64,000 nt of DNA, taken from assembly GCF_024713945.1 (NCBI RefSeq), contig NC_134684.1, positions 4,223,001-4,287,000 on the forward strand, given 5' to 3'. The notes below the pieces were generated by a model. The model searched no databases. It was not told the origin of the DNA and worked only from the letters and a program-made list of their open reading frames with translations. How positions within the stretch are numbered: position 1 is the first letter of the stretch; each line of letters starts with the position of its first letter. This document shows, piece by piece, positions 1-11,012 of this stretch. Origin of the DNA: Dermatophagoides farinae. Lineage: Eukaryota; Arthropoda; Arachnida; Sarcoptiformes; Pyroglyphidae. A program made the position numbers and the translations under genes.

Positions 1-1
1 T

Positions 2-1179
2 GAAGAGACCGAACAAGCTTCACTTGTTTTCCAAAAACTTGATACCGATGCCGATGGAATCATCACATTGGATGAATTGAAATCTTATTCGAGATTTGAT
101 CGAAATAATGATGGTTCTGTTTCTGATGATGAAGCCAAGGTACTAATTTGATTGTAATTAATTGATTCATTTCATTTTATAACAAATTTTCTCCCTCAGT
201 TTTACTCAAACGGCTTGGAACAACTTGTTCTACCCACATTTATTGAATCATCTTGGCCACTGGTTAAGCCAATCATTGAGAATGAACCTCAGGTTTGAAA
301 ATTTTCCACTCATTTTTAAACTGCTTTTTAAAATAGATAAATGTTTGTCTTAACCAATAATCCATAGAATCAAGAGGAACAAGCTTCTGAATATCAAATA
401 GATGATACTAATCCTGAAACGACTATTAATGAAGATGAATCGCTTGATGTATGTTTTTTGTGAGAATTATTTTTAAATGATAAAATATTTACACTTTATC
501 ATTCACATAGCATGCAGAAGAATCTGACGAGCTTGAACATGAGTCAGGTCGTCCATTGATTCCCACCGAAAGTACTGTGTCATCGATCACACTGGAATAT
601 GATGAACCCACCCAAAAACTTGTGGATGAAGCTAAAAACGCTCGCGATGAATACAATCAAGCCGAAGGAAGATATCAAGATATTCAAACTAAAATTCGTG
701 AATTAGAAGTTGTTTTAGAAACGGATTTCGGACCAAATGGTGAATATATGGCGCTAAAGAATCAATGTTTTGAATTGGAAGAGAATGAATATGTTTATAA
801 ACTATGTCCATTCGATTCGGCTTCACAACGTTCAAAAACTGGTGGAACTGAAACAAATCTTGGGTAAGTTAAAGCTCTTTTCTAACAACTATCTATGTTA
901 ATGTTAACTTTATTTATGATTAGTCGCTGGGGAAAATGGATCGGTTCGGAACAAAATCACTATGAACGATTCATTATGGAAGGTGGTACACAATGTTGGA
1001 ATGGACCAGCAAGATCGGTTATTGTACATATAAGCTGTGGTGATATTAATCAATTAATGCGTGCATCCGAACCAAATCGATGTGAATATAGCTATGAGTT
1101 CAAAACACCAGCTGCCTGTGTTTTGAATCAATCCATTCATGAATCAACTGATAATGTCCATGAACACAATGAACTCTAA
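2..1179 (+). CDS. PRKCSH: Glucosidase II beta subunit (PRKCSH-like), 3' part
   Basis: Regulatory, non-catalytic subunit of ER glucosidase II, which trims glucose from N-glycans during glycoprotein folding. The 5' end lies outside the window. Exons read as 2-139, 200-292, 368-448, 511-863 and 924-1179, all with GT-AG introns of about 60-75 bp and a continuous frame. The first exon encodes EF-hand-like calcium loops (DTDADGIITLDEL, then DRNNDGSVSDDE). An acidic Glu/Asp linker follows, then the cysteine-containing MRH (mannose-6-phosphate receptor homology) domain with motifs such as GRWGKWIGS, GGTQCWNGPARS and EPNRCEYSYEF. The protein ends in HNEL, an HDEL/KDEL-type ER retrieval signal. This domain order is that of animal and yeast glucosidase II beta. 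The identity is secure; the absence of the N-terminus is only an effect of the window edge. Confidence 0.93.
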
Positions 1180-1566
1180 TTTAGATGTTCAGAATTTTTC
1201 CTGCTTGTATTTAATAATATTATCATTCTAATCGCTATCGAAATTGATCACAAAAAAATTCAATTTACATCATCAAAATTTAAATTTGACATTGAATTTC
1301 GTTATGGTCCGGGTAATCGTCAGTAGATGGCGCGAAATAATCACGGAATTTTTTTATTTTACCACTGCTCGCGCACATTCATCGTTCACTTGTCTTTTAA
1401 TGCATTTATATTATTATCATTCTGGTTTTTGAGACTGGATTTGAGTGATTTTGTTCGAACGTTCGATTGGACCCCTAACATTGACCGGCGTGTTGTGAAT
1501 TAATCTGATAGATATCATCGTATCATTTGTCATTAAATTTATCATTTTTCAACTAAAATTTCAATA
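1180..1566. other. Intergenic spacer upstream of RTF1
   Basis: 387 bp between the glucosidase II beta stop and the RTF1 start. It must hold the 3' UTR of the former and the promoter/5' UTR of the latter. No canonical AATAAA, TATA box or open reading frame that I trust is visible. Confidence 0.5.
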
Positions 1567-3837
1567 ATGGCTAGAAAACGAAATAGATCTTCCGATGATT
1601 CTTCATCTGCATCATCATCTTCATCCGATGAAGATGAAATTATCGATAGTCGGAAGAAAAATGTGAAAACTGCTTCGAAAATTATACCCACCGATTCATC
1701 AAGCAGTTCGGATGATGGCGATGATGGGGAATGGAATGCTAAACCGAAAACTAAAGCGAAATCGAAACGTAATAAAGTGTCGAAAAAACAGCCAACTAAA
1801 GTGATGAAGAAAAAATTGAAAACAGCTTCAAGTGCAAGCGATGATAATGATGATGACGATGATGATGATAATAATGATGATGATGATGATTTGTTGCAGA
1901 ATAGCTCCGAAGAAAAAGAAGAAGGTGAAGTTGATTTTAGTGATGATGAAAATGAAGAATTCAACGATGGCTTTGATGAAAATCTTATGGGTGATGAAGA
2001 AGATCAAAGGAAATTGGCCCAAATGACTGAAAAAGAACGTGAACAAGAGCTATTTAATCGTAGTGAAAAACGTGAAGTTTTACGCACAAGATTCGAAATC
2101 GAACGTAAATTACGGTTAGCCAAAAAACAAGAAATGAAGAAAAAAGCCAACGAAAAACAAAATGATAAAAATGTCGATTCGACTTTCACAGAATCAGCAT
2201 CACGAAGTATTGAACGAAGAAGAAATATGGAAGATAAACGTAAAGTTAAAGATGCCATGAAAGGATTGAAAGCTGAACGTGAGAAAAAGAAGGAAAAATT
2301 GAAACAAAAACTAAAGGCTACGGATGTTTATTCGGATTCATCCGATTCAGATGATTCAAATTCCGATATTAGAATAACGAAAAAAGACCGTAAAAAATCA
2401 TCAACATCAGAAGAATTTTCATCATCTTCGTCAATGTCCGACGATAGTGATGTCGACACAAAAGGAAAATTGAATAAACGAGATAAAGATGATTGGGATA
2501 ATGAAAGATCGACTGATCATATTGAAGATGTTGAACAATTCGATTTCACATTTGAACATTTAAATTCATTACGTTTATCTCGATTTAAAATGGAAAAATG
2601 GTGTCATGCACCCTTCTTTCGGGACACTGTTATCAATGCATTCGTTAGGATCGGTGTCGGTAATAGTTCCTTATCACAATATATTGTTGGCCAAATTGTC
2701 GATGTTGTAGAAACAGCCAAGATTTATACATTGGGTAAGACTCGAACGAACAAAGGAATCAAATTAAAACATGCCAACGATGCAGAAAAAGTATTTCGTC
2801 TTGAATATATATCAAATTCTGAATTCACTGAAACGGAATTTCAACAATGGCATTCGAAAATGATTGCTGATAAATGTGACTTTCCAACCAAAGATCTGGT
2901 CGAACGTAAAAAAGCCGATATACAAAAAGCTATCAATTACAATTATAGGTAGGTTTATTCATTTGATTCAATGTCAGACTGGATTCATAACCAAGTTTTT
3001 CATTACAGTAATGAAGATATCGAATTAATAGTGGCTGAAAAGGAACGTTTCAAAAACAAACCGACCAATTTCGCGATGAAAAAGACTCAATTGATGAAGG
3101 AAAAAGAATTTGCAGAAATGAATGGTGATCACGAAAAAGCGATCGAAATCGGTAAAGAAATTGATAGGCTGGAGGAGGAATCAAAGAAATTGGATAAGAA
3201 ACGTACACAAAGTATAGCTTCAATATCATTCATCAATGAACGTAACCGAATGCGTAATATTAAAGAAGCCGAACGTGCTATTGCCGAAGCAGCTAAAGAA
3301 GCTCAAAATCAAAAAGATGATCCATTCACAAGGCGTAAATGCGCTCCCACAATGATCCATGTATTTAATAAGAACAAACAATCACAATCGAATCAATCAC
3401 ACTCAAATGAAGCTAATGAACAATCGTCCAAAGACATAGAGAGTCAAAAATCGTCAAAAGATCTATCGGAATTCAATGAAAATAGTGATACGCTCGATTC
3501 ATCCAATACAAATAAAAACAATGGTTCATCTCTACAAAGTCAGAATAATCACAGCAAATCAACGAATAACACTAGCCAAAATAATGAAGATAATAACGAC
3601 ATGTTTAGTGTCCATAATTTCGATATCAAAATTGATTTCGAAACTCTAGACTTTGGAATTAACAATAGTAATTCCTCATCGATATCGAACCAAAATTCTT
3701 CGTTATTATTTTCCGGACTTTCCAGTAGTAAACCGAATGGATTCTCTATGGCTCGCTCCAATCCATTGCCTAATTCCGGAACAAATCGTCGTTCGTTGAA
3801 TCTAGATGAATATAAGAAGAAAAAAGGCTTAATTTGA
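1567..3837 (+). CDS. RTF1: RNA polymerase-associated protein RTF1 (Paf1 complex)
   Basis: Subunit of the nuclear Paf1 complex, which travels with elongating RNA polymerase II and promotes histone H2B ubiquitylation and elongation. Exons 1567-2948 and 3009-3837 give about 736 residues, close to the animal family size (about 700). The N-terminal third is Ser/Asp/Glu/Lys-rich with long acidic runs (roughly residues 10-150). A charged coiled-coil-like stretch follows. The Plus3 domain lies near residues 330-455 (motifs LNSLRLSRFKMEKWCHAPFF, VIGAFVRIG-like VINAFVRIG, GKTRTNKGIKLKHA). The second exon begins with a charged helix (KPTNFAMKKTQLMKEKEFAE) and ends in the conserved tail LNLDEYKKKKGLI. 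The acidic runs create long antisense open frames, which I regard as shadows. The poly(A) signal is at 3980. Confidence 0.95.
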
Positions 3838-3979
3838 ACTGTATTCTAATCAATTCATGGCGTCATTTTCCGAGGTAGATTTACCCCTCCATTGTTTGAT
3901 AATCTGTATCCTCTTAATCGATTTTAGGCTAATTTTTTTCTTTGTTTGAAATTTTTTCATTGATGTATAATTTTTTTTC

Positions 3980-3985
3980 AATAAA
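3980..3985 (+). terminator. Poly(A) signal of RTF1
   Basis: AATAAA, 143 bp after the RTF1 stop codon, within an A/T-rich 3' flank. Confidence 0.7.
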
Positions 3986-5167
3986 ATTTTCAAAATAACG
4001 ATTTTATGATTAAAAATTTATTCTTCAATTCAAACTGATAATTCAATTTTCATCTTTTCCAAAACAATTTAAATTTGATATTTGCAAAGCATTTTTTGAA
4101 GAATAATAATAATAAGTAAATATAATAATAATAATAATTTAATCCAGATGAATGCCATGAAAGTTGAATTATTTTTTTGTGTTTGGCAAACGAAAAAATC
4201 ATTTGAAATAATAATAAATTAAGTATATTTTTGAAAAAAATAATCAAAAAATGATCCTCACAATCTCTTAGAATAAAAATAAGAAAATGATTGAGATACA
4301 GACAGGGAAAAAGAATAAAGAAATATAAGAACAATTTTCATTGATAGAAATCGGTGAAAATCAGGAAAAATGATTACACACAATTTGATTCCATGACTGG
4401 AAACAAAAGAATGCCCAGGCCCAGAAAAAAAAGATAGAGGATAACAGAATCGAATTATTACAATTGCATCGTAAGTGGGTATAATGGGTGTGTTATATAT
4501 TCAGATTAGCGTTTTAAAACTAACCGTTAGTGGGTTAGTAACAGCAGGAAAAAAGTAGTAACAAAAAAAAATATAGTGAGAGTTTAATTTGAATGAATTT
4601 GTTTGAATTGAAAAAAAAAACATATTTACAAAAAAAAATTTTTGAATGTGTATAAATGGAGTGACCGAACGAACAAAGACATTGAGAGATTCTTTGCATC
4701 AATATCGCCACTTTTATGGCTAATATATGTTGGTGTGTGAATGATGTGAAGCCATCTATGTTGTTTGAAGAATTTCAAACAACAAACTCAAATGGTTATG
4801 TGGGTGTGTATGATGATGTGGAAAGGTTTGTAGTGTAAAATTAATGCTATGAGCAATAATAATAAATTAAGTCTCATATCATAATCATTATTATGAGATA
4901 TTGAATGATGGATTGAGTGTGTAAATAAGCGATTTGATTTCATCTTTATGAAAAAATATTCTATCGCAATAGCAATGATCATGGATAAATGTGAGTAAAG
5001 AGTGAGGCACACAATGAATGCACGTTGTTGAAAGTGTATGGCTAGCTCTATGAAAATGGGATTATAAGTTTAATATAATAATAATAATGATGATGATGAT
5101 GATGATGAAAATGAAAAATGACGATATATCCTTTTTTAAATAAAATAACCACCGGCTTTTTCTTTTC
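3986..5167. other. Convergent 3' intergenic region
   Basis: 1.2 kb between the tails of RTF1 (+) and the paired/Tc1-like gene (-). It is AT-rich with (AAT)n and (GAT)n runs, for example 5078-5110. A minus-strand AATAAA (plus-strand TTTATT at 4017-4022) could end a long 3' UTR of the minus-strand gene. No convincing coding sequence was seen. Confidence 0.5.
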
Positions 5168-8100
5168 CTAATAAGTTGAATTCGATGGTACAACATTGAA
5201 AAATTGTTGAAAATTACGTTGTTTACCATTCATTATGCGTGATATTGATGATTTGGAAATACTTTTTCCTCTTTGCTGAAAATATTTTCGTATCTGATTA
5301 TGTGTCCAGTGTTGAGATCGTAGATGCCATACAATATTGAAATCTTCTAATGTTAATTTCGTGGCACGATTCGGATTTAGTGAATTCACTGTGTTGTAAA
5401 TAAAATTATGATAATCATATCATATCAATTATTAATTTCAATATGGAAAAACATATTGCAAAAACAAATACTTACTAATTCCAGCTGGAAATTGACCATC
5501 GATAAAATTTTTCGGTACAAGATTAGCATCTGAATCAGTCGATCCATCGACCATTGATGCAGGTATTTGTGGTATGGTAATATTACCCAAATCTAATGGT
5601 TGATTTGAATTACCATTCATTGTTGGTTTCGAGGTACTCGTTATCGTTACATTACAATTATTCAATGTGGTATTATTATTTTTATCAGCTTCTGGTACGA
5701 TCAAACTTTCCTTGAAAGACATATCCACCGAATGTTGACGATTTGTTTTACTTTTCGGGTGTCTGATCAATGAATTTTCCAGATCCCGCTCAAAGGGATT
5801 ATTATTATTGTTGTTATTATTTGTATTGTTGAGATTATTAGTCAAGTGATTGTTATTATACGATTTTAGATTTTGATGTGATGATCGTTGTTGTTGCTGC
5901 TGTTGTACTGTTGAATAAATATTTGTTGATTGCGGAAGTGGTGGCACAATTGGGTGTGATTTTGAGATCCGATGTGTTGGGTGTATTTGCGGTGCAAATG
6001 ATTCAACATTTGATCCATTATTATTATTATTGCTATTATGAGGCCGAACTTTAAGATCATAAGGTTTAAATCGATCCGGTGGCTTTATCAACGATAGCCG
6101 ATTATGATGATGATTATTAGTATTTTGTGAACCATTAGTTGTTGTTTGTTTCGTATAATTATTATTATTATTGTATTGTACTTGTTGAATAAGACTCATG
6201 CTTCGTTTTGAAGATCTATTTATTTGTGATTGTTGTTGTTGTTGCTGCTGCTGCTGCTGCTGGGATGCTTGCATCGCCTTTTGAAACAATGATAATTGAT
6301 TCAGAAAATTTGCATCAATCTCTTGTTTTTTGATTTCATTTTGTACAAGATGATTTTCTAAATGAATTAGTAGATAATACACGAATTAATTTTAAAAATT
6401 TTGATAAAATCTAAAAACAAACCATCAACATCCGAATCTTGATCATCATCATCGGCGTCACCACCACCATTATCATCAACAATCATTTCTCTTTCATCAT
6501 CTAAATCATCGTCATTAGCACCATCATTATAAGAATCAGGCATTCGACCATTAAAGATGCTAGCCATATTAACACCATTATTGGCTATAATCGATGTACT
6601 CAAACCATTCGATGATACTAGATTTATTAGAATAGAAAATTTATGGAATCAATAAAGATTGTAAAAATTGAATCAAGTAATATTGGGGGAAAATTGGATA
6701 CATCTGATAATTATAAATTACATAAAGAACATGCATACCTTTACGACTACGTGATTCTGTAATTGTTTTTGTTTTGTTTGGATATATTGTTGGAATTAGG
6801 AAATGATATATAGTAACCAAAGGTTCAAGTTAGAGAAATTCAATATTCATGACAATAATCAAGACAATAAAAATTATAGATTTACCTCGTTTTTTTTCAA
6901 GTAATCCAAATGTTTTAAAATTCGATATTATTCTTCTGACTGATTTACGACTAATTCCAATCTGACGACTAATATCTGTATAGCTAGCGCCATTCATATT
7001 CATTTGCACAACCAATTTTTTCGTTTTAAGATCGATACGTTTTCCTGGTCCTATATATAACAAATGATTTTAAAACTTTTAAAAAAATAAGAAAAATACA
7101 TACCTCGATGGAAATCTTCATCGGCGGTAACGGAAACACCATCTGGCTCTTCTTCATCATCCACTTGTTGCTGTTGCTGATGATCATTCTTGTTTACTAA
7201 ATGATGATCATCATCGCCATTATCATCATCTGAACAATCATCGATGTGAATTTTTGTCATTTCATTCATTTTTTTAAGATAACCTTCCAATATGGTTTTT
7301 CCTCCACCGCCAATGATATTTGAACCGATAATTTCATCAACAATTGGATTAGCACCATTTGTGAACAAGAGATTATTATTGTTGTTTAAATTTTCCAACA
7401 GGTTATCCTCATCATTGTCATTATCATTGACATTATCATCAACATCACCACCAACATCTGAATCAATATCATCATCATCGTCGTCATCATCATCATCATC
7501 ATCATTTAGACTACTATTCATACTGCTATTGCCTGAAAATAATGAAATTGGCTTATCGTTCGCTGACATTCTAAATATTTTCTTATCCAACAAGGACACC
7601 TTTGTCGGACCACCACCACCACCACCAACCCCAGCAGTACAGATACTACCAAGAGGATAAGATGATGTAAGTACCGATGAATCAATAAACCATGGACGTT
7701 TAGGTGTATAACGATTTGATTCTGTCGATGATGATGTTGCTTTCATCGATTCAAGAAAGGCACGAAATTTTAATTCTAATTGATGTACATAAGTAGATGT
7801 ACGTGTTATCTGTTTGCTTAGCTCTGAAGTATAACCACATTGACATTTGACCGGTAATACGATTCCTTTATGAATTGTTGTATCATTATTATTATTATCA
7901 TTGTTATTTGTATCTTCATTATGATTATCATTCATTTTCATTGATTTAATAAGTACATCCAATAACACTTGTCTATATTCAAGTAATAATTGTGTTAAAT
8001 CCGGTGAATTCATATTCATTATTGGTAGATTATTATTATCAAATAACCGATGATTGGGATGATGATGGTATGATTTTGATTTACGTTGTGATTGTTGTTG

Positions 8101-8574
8101 ATTAGTATTATTATGTGATGGTGTTGGAAAATCGGGTGAGATTTTCATTTTATGACTATTTCGATTATTTGTATCAAATGATGATGTTGTTGTTAATGGT
8201 GGTGGAGGTGTTGATGAAATATTCAAATTGATATGATGATGATTATGGTTGGTAAGTGAAGGCCTCTTTGAAATAGTATTCGTTGTATTATGTTGATTGG
8301 ATATTATTGAACCATTATTGGTACTACTACTATTACTACTGTTTGTGCTTAAATTTGATTTATTCATTGTTAAATTTATACCAGATATTGATTCATCTTC
8401 ATACGATGGTGATTCAATTCCATTTTGTTCAGATGGATCAGAATGTTGTGGTGACGATATTGGTGATGTACAACGACTACTATTCGATATGGTCAATGGT
8501 AATGGTTGTGGTGAGGATGATTCAATTGATGACGATGAATGACCGGCTAATAGGCTGGTTGGTTCACAATTCAT
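5168..8574 (-). CDS. Putative DNA-binding protein with split paired/Tc1-like helix-turn-helix domains
   Basis: I do not recognise a named orthologue. Six exons read on the minus strand: 8574-7104, 7050-6886, 6756-6739 (18 nt), 6617-6423, 6357-5476 and 5388-5168. The frame is continuous (984 codons, 983 residues) and every intron is phase 1. Exon 1 encodes a Ser/Asn/His-rich region with a poly-Asp run and two less biased segments (about residues 191-215 and 241-290, the latter with a CQCGY motif). Exon 2 (residues 491-545) encodes a helix-turn-helix resembling the PAI subdomain of paired domains and the first HTH of Tc1/mariner transposases (GASYTDISRQIGISRKSVRR). Exons 4-5 are acidic, Gln- and Asn-rich. 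Exon 6 (residues 911-983) encodes a second HTH-like unit (LTLEDFNIVWHLRSQHWTHN, then KSSISRIMNGK). A nuclear transcription factor, possibly transposase-derived, is my inference. The exon structure is well supported; the function is not. Confidence 0.75.
6739..6756 (-). other. 18-nt micro-exon (exon 3) of the paired/Tc1-like gene
   Basis: It is flanked by an acceptor ending TTACAG and a donor GTATGC, both on the minus strand. It keeps phase 1 on both sides and adds six residues, read ESRSRK with the split codon. Support comes only from splice consensus and frame, so it could be skipped or spurious. Confidence 0.5.
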
Positions 8575-9559
8575 TTTTGATCAGATTTCAAAAGGATTTT
8601 CAGAAAAAAAAATTCAAATTTTTTTTTGATGAGCAATTCGAACTCTCAGACGCATATATGCAGATATAATAAATCTTCGGTAATAATATAATAAAGATGT
8701 CAAATTTTTAATTTGATTAGATCAATAAGACTGAAGAAAATTGATTTGATTAAGTAAAGAAAGGCACTTTTTTGATGAACATCAACGTATGCAATGTATC
8801 GTTTGATCAAAAGATTACTATTATTATGGAGATCTATATTTTCTTGTGAAAAAAAAACTAGAATAAAAATGAAAGAAGTATAAATTAGAACAAGGTAACC
8901 AATAACCAATTGTATCAATGGTGATAACAAAATGGCAAAAACCTCGATTCTTTAGGAATCCCAAAAAGAATCGAAGAATATGATAATATGATATGATGGT
9001 GGTGATGGAAATATCTTTATGAATGAAAAAAAATAATGGTTATCAATGCTGTATACTTATAACTGTATCACATTCACTGATGTTCAACACAAAAAAAAAC
9101 CCGATATCATATCACAAAGACAGAAATTTTTCTTTTTGGCGTAAAGGGGGAGTATGAATGAAATTGTGGGGAAAAAATAATGAGGAATAAAGATTTCCAG
9201 AAAGAAAAATAGAAACAATAATGAAAGTTAGTAGAAATTGGTAGCGGCGAAATGCCTTCAATAAATAAATAAATGATGACAAAAAATGAAAGCAACTACA
9301 AACACTTGGATTAGCGAAAATCTTTGAGGACACATTTCTACAAACGAAAACTAGAACATTTACATGGTACAAGAAGATACCACCACAACAGACGCACACA
9401 CAATTTTTCGACTTAAACCAGAAAACGTGAATATGAACCAGAAAAAACCATCAACCAAGAACCTCGACTCACAATTATTACATCCATACATGCATACCAA
9501 AAGACACAGCTATGGTGAAATGTTGGTAATGTGATGATGAACGAATATAAGAAAACAAC

Positions 9560-9584
9560 GAAAGAAAGAAAGAAAGAAAGAAAG
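9560..9584 (+). repeat. (GAAA)n microsatellite
   Basis: About six perfect GAAA units in the gene-poor tract. Confidence 0.9.
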
Positions 9585-10417
9585 ACGCCATCATCCTCCT
9601 CATCATCATGGAGAGTTTTTTCTTGGTGGGATGAAACACGAAAAACGATCATCATTTGGTGCATATGTGCATCATTCATCCATCCATTCAACCAACCAAC
9701 AAACCAACCAGCGAAACATCAATCCATCCACATACCACATATATTTTGGTCTTTACTATCATTGCCGTTGTCATCATAGTCGTCATTGTCGTTGTAGTCG
9801 TGACTTGATAATGATGATGATGATGATGCTTTCTCCAAGAAGAAAAAAATGAAACAAGAATGAGGATGATGCTTGAAAAAAGAGGATGTTTCTCTTCACT
9901 ATCTCTATGTGTGTTATGTTACGGTGAGGTTTTCACTTTGGCAAAAAAAAAATTCGGTTCTATTTCTTTTTTCTTTTTGCAAACGACATCATCGGCATCA
10001 TTACCAAGATTGAAAATTATCGTCTGATAAATGAGGGGAAGGGGAAAAACAACGATTGTCAATCAATCATGAAACAAAGTTGTTTCGTTTCATCATCATC
10101 GGATCATTATTGATTTTGATGATAGTATTTTTGTTTGTGTGAAGATTTTTTTTCTTAAATTTTGAATTAGATCCAAATAGAAATTGGTCCAAAGTCTTTG
10201 CCTATCATTGTCGAAATCAATTTATTAAGTGTACCGGTTTCACACATATGAGACTGATCCATTACATTTATTTTCTATTGATTTGACAGTATTGATGATG
10301 ATGATAATGATGAGTATCAAATGAATCGATGTCAATTGAATTTATGTTATGATGATATAATGGAAAAAAAACAATCAAGAGAGATTGAAATCCAAGATCA
10401 ACTACTTCCTCCAAAGT

Positions 10418-10438
10418 GAGAGAGAGAGAGAGAGAGAG
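10418..10438 (+). repeat. (GA)n microsatellite
   Basis: Uninterrupted GA dinucleotide run of 21 bp. GA runs can bind GAGA-type factors in arthropods, but nothing here shows that. Confidence 0.9.
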
Positions 10439-10945
10439 GCTCTACACAATACGTGAAACCAAAATATGAGATTTACAATTACCATGTTTGTAATGTATGC
10501 CTAAGATTACAATACAATAGAACAAGGAAATTTTGGTATCAAAATACATTCAATGTTTCTTTCTTGTTAAATAAAAATTACACACCCAACGATGTTGTGA
10601 TACAAACATTAATTTGGCAATTTTGGGATGCGAAATAAAAAAATCTAGGATAAATTGAAAACGAGGTGGTGGCTTCATTTGGTTGAGATTTTTATTCAAA
10701 AACAAAACAAAAAAAAATTCTTATCCGATTGAATGTCAAGATTAATGAATGGAAAAAACCACTGCCATTGCTCGCACTCGGTGTTTATCTAATCCGGTAA
10801 ATTTCAAGTGTATCTCGTCCATGTTGAATAAAATTTCATTGAAAATTCAGACAATTTTCAACAAAAAAAAAGTTCAGGATTGACCCTCAAAAAAAAGATC
10901 AAGCCATCGAACTTGTCGATCAAACGATCGAACAACCACGAACCA

Positions 10946-11012
10946 GCCAGCCATCCATCCATCCATCCATCCATCCAGCTAGCCAGCCAGCCAGCCAGCC
11001 AACCAACCAACC
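10946..11012 (+). repeat. Compound tetranucleotide microsatellite CCAT/AGCC/AACC
   Basis: Three related tetranucleotide arrays abut: CCAT units at 10951-10977, AGCC units at 10981-11000 and AACC units at 10999-11012. Single-base changes in one ancestral repeat would explain the series. Confidence 0.9.

Noticed and set aside
1542-2258. Long minus-strand and alternate-frame open frames over the start of RTF1
   Set aside because: They are shadows of the acidic GAT/GAA-rich coding sequence of RTF1, giving poly-Ser/Phe/Ile translations.
5168-8574. Calling the paired/Tc1-like gene an active Tc1/mariner transposon
   Set aside because: There is no DDE catalytic domain, no terminal inverted repeats were seen, and the gene has five spliceosomal introns. 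It looks like a host gene even if the HTH units derive from a transposase.
10946-11012. Tetranucleotide array as a CRISPR-like or telomeric repeat
   Set aside because: Units are 4 bp with no spacers, and the motif is not an arthropod telomere repeat (TTAGG). It is an ordinary compound microsatellite.
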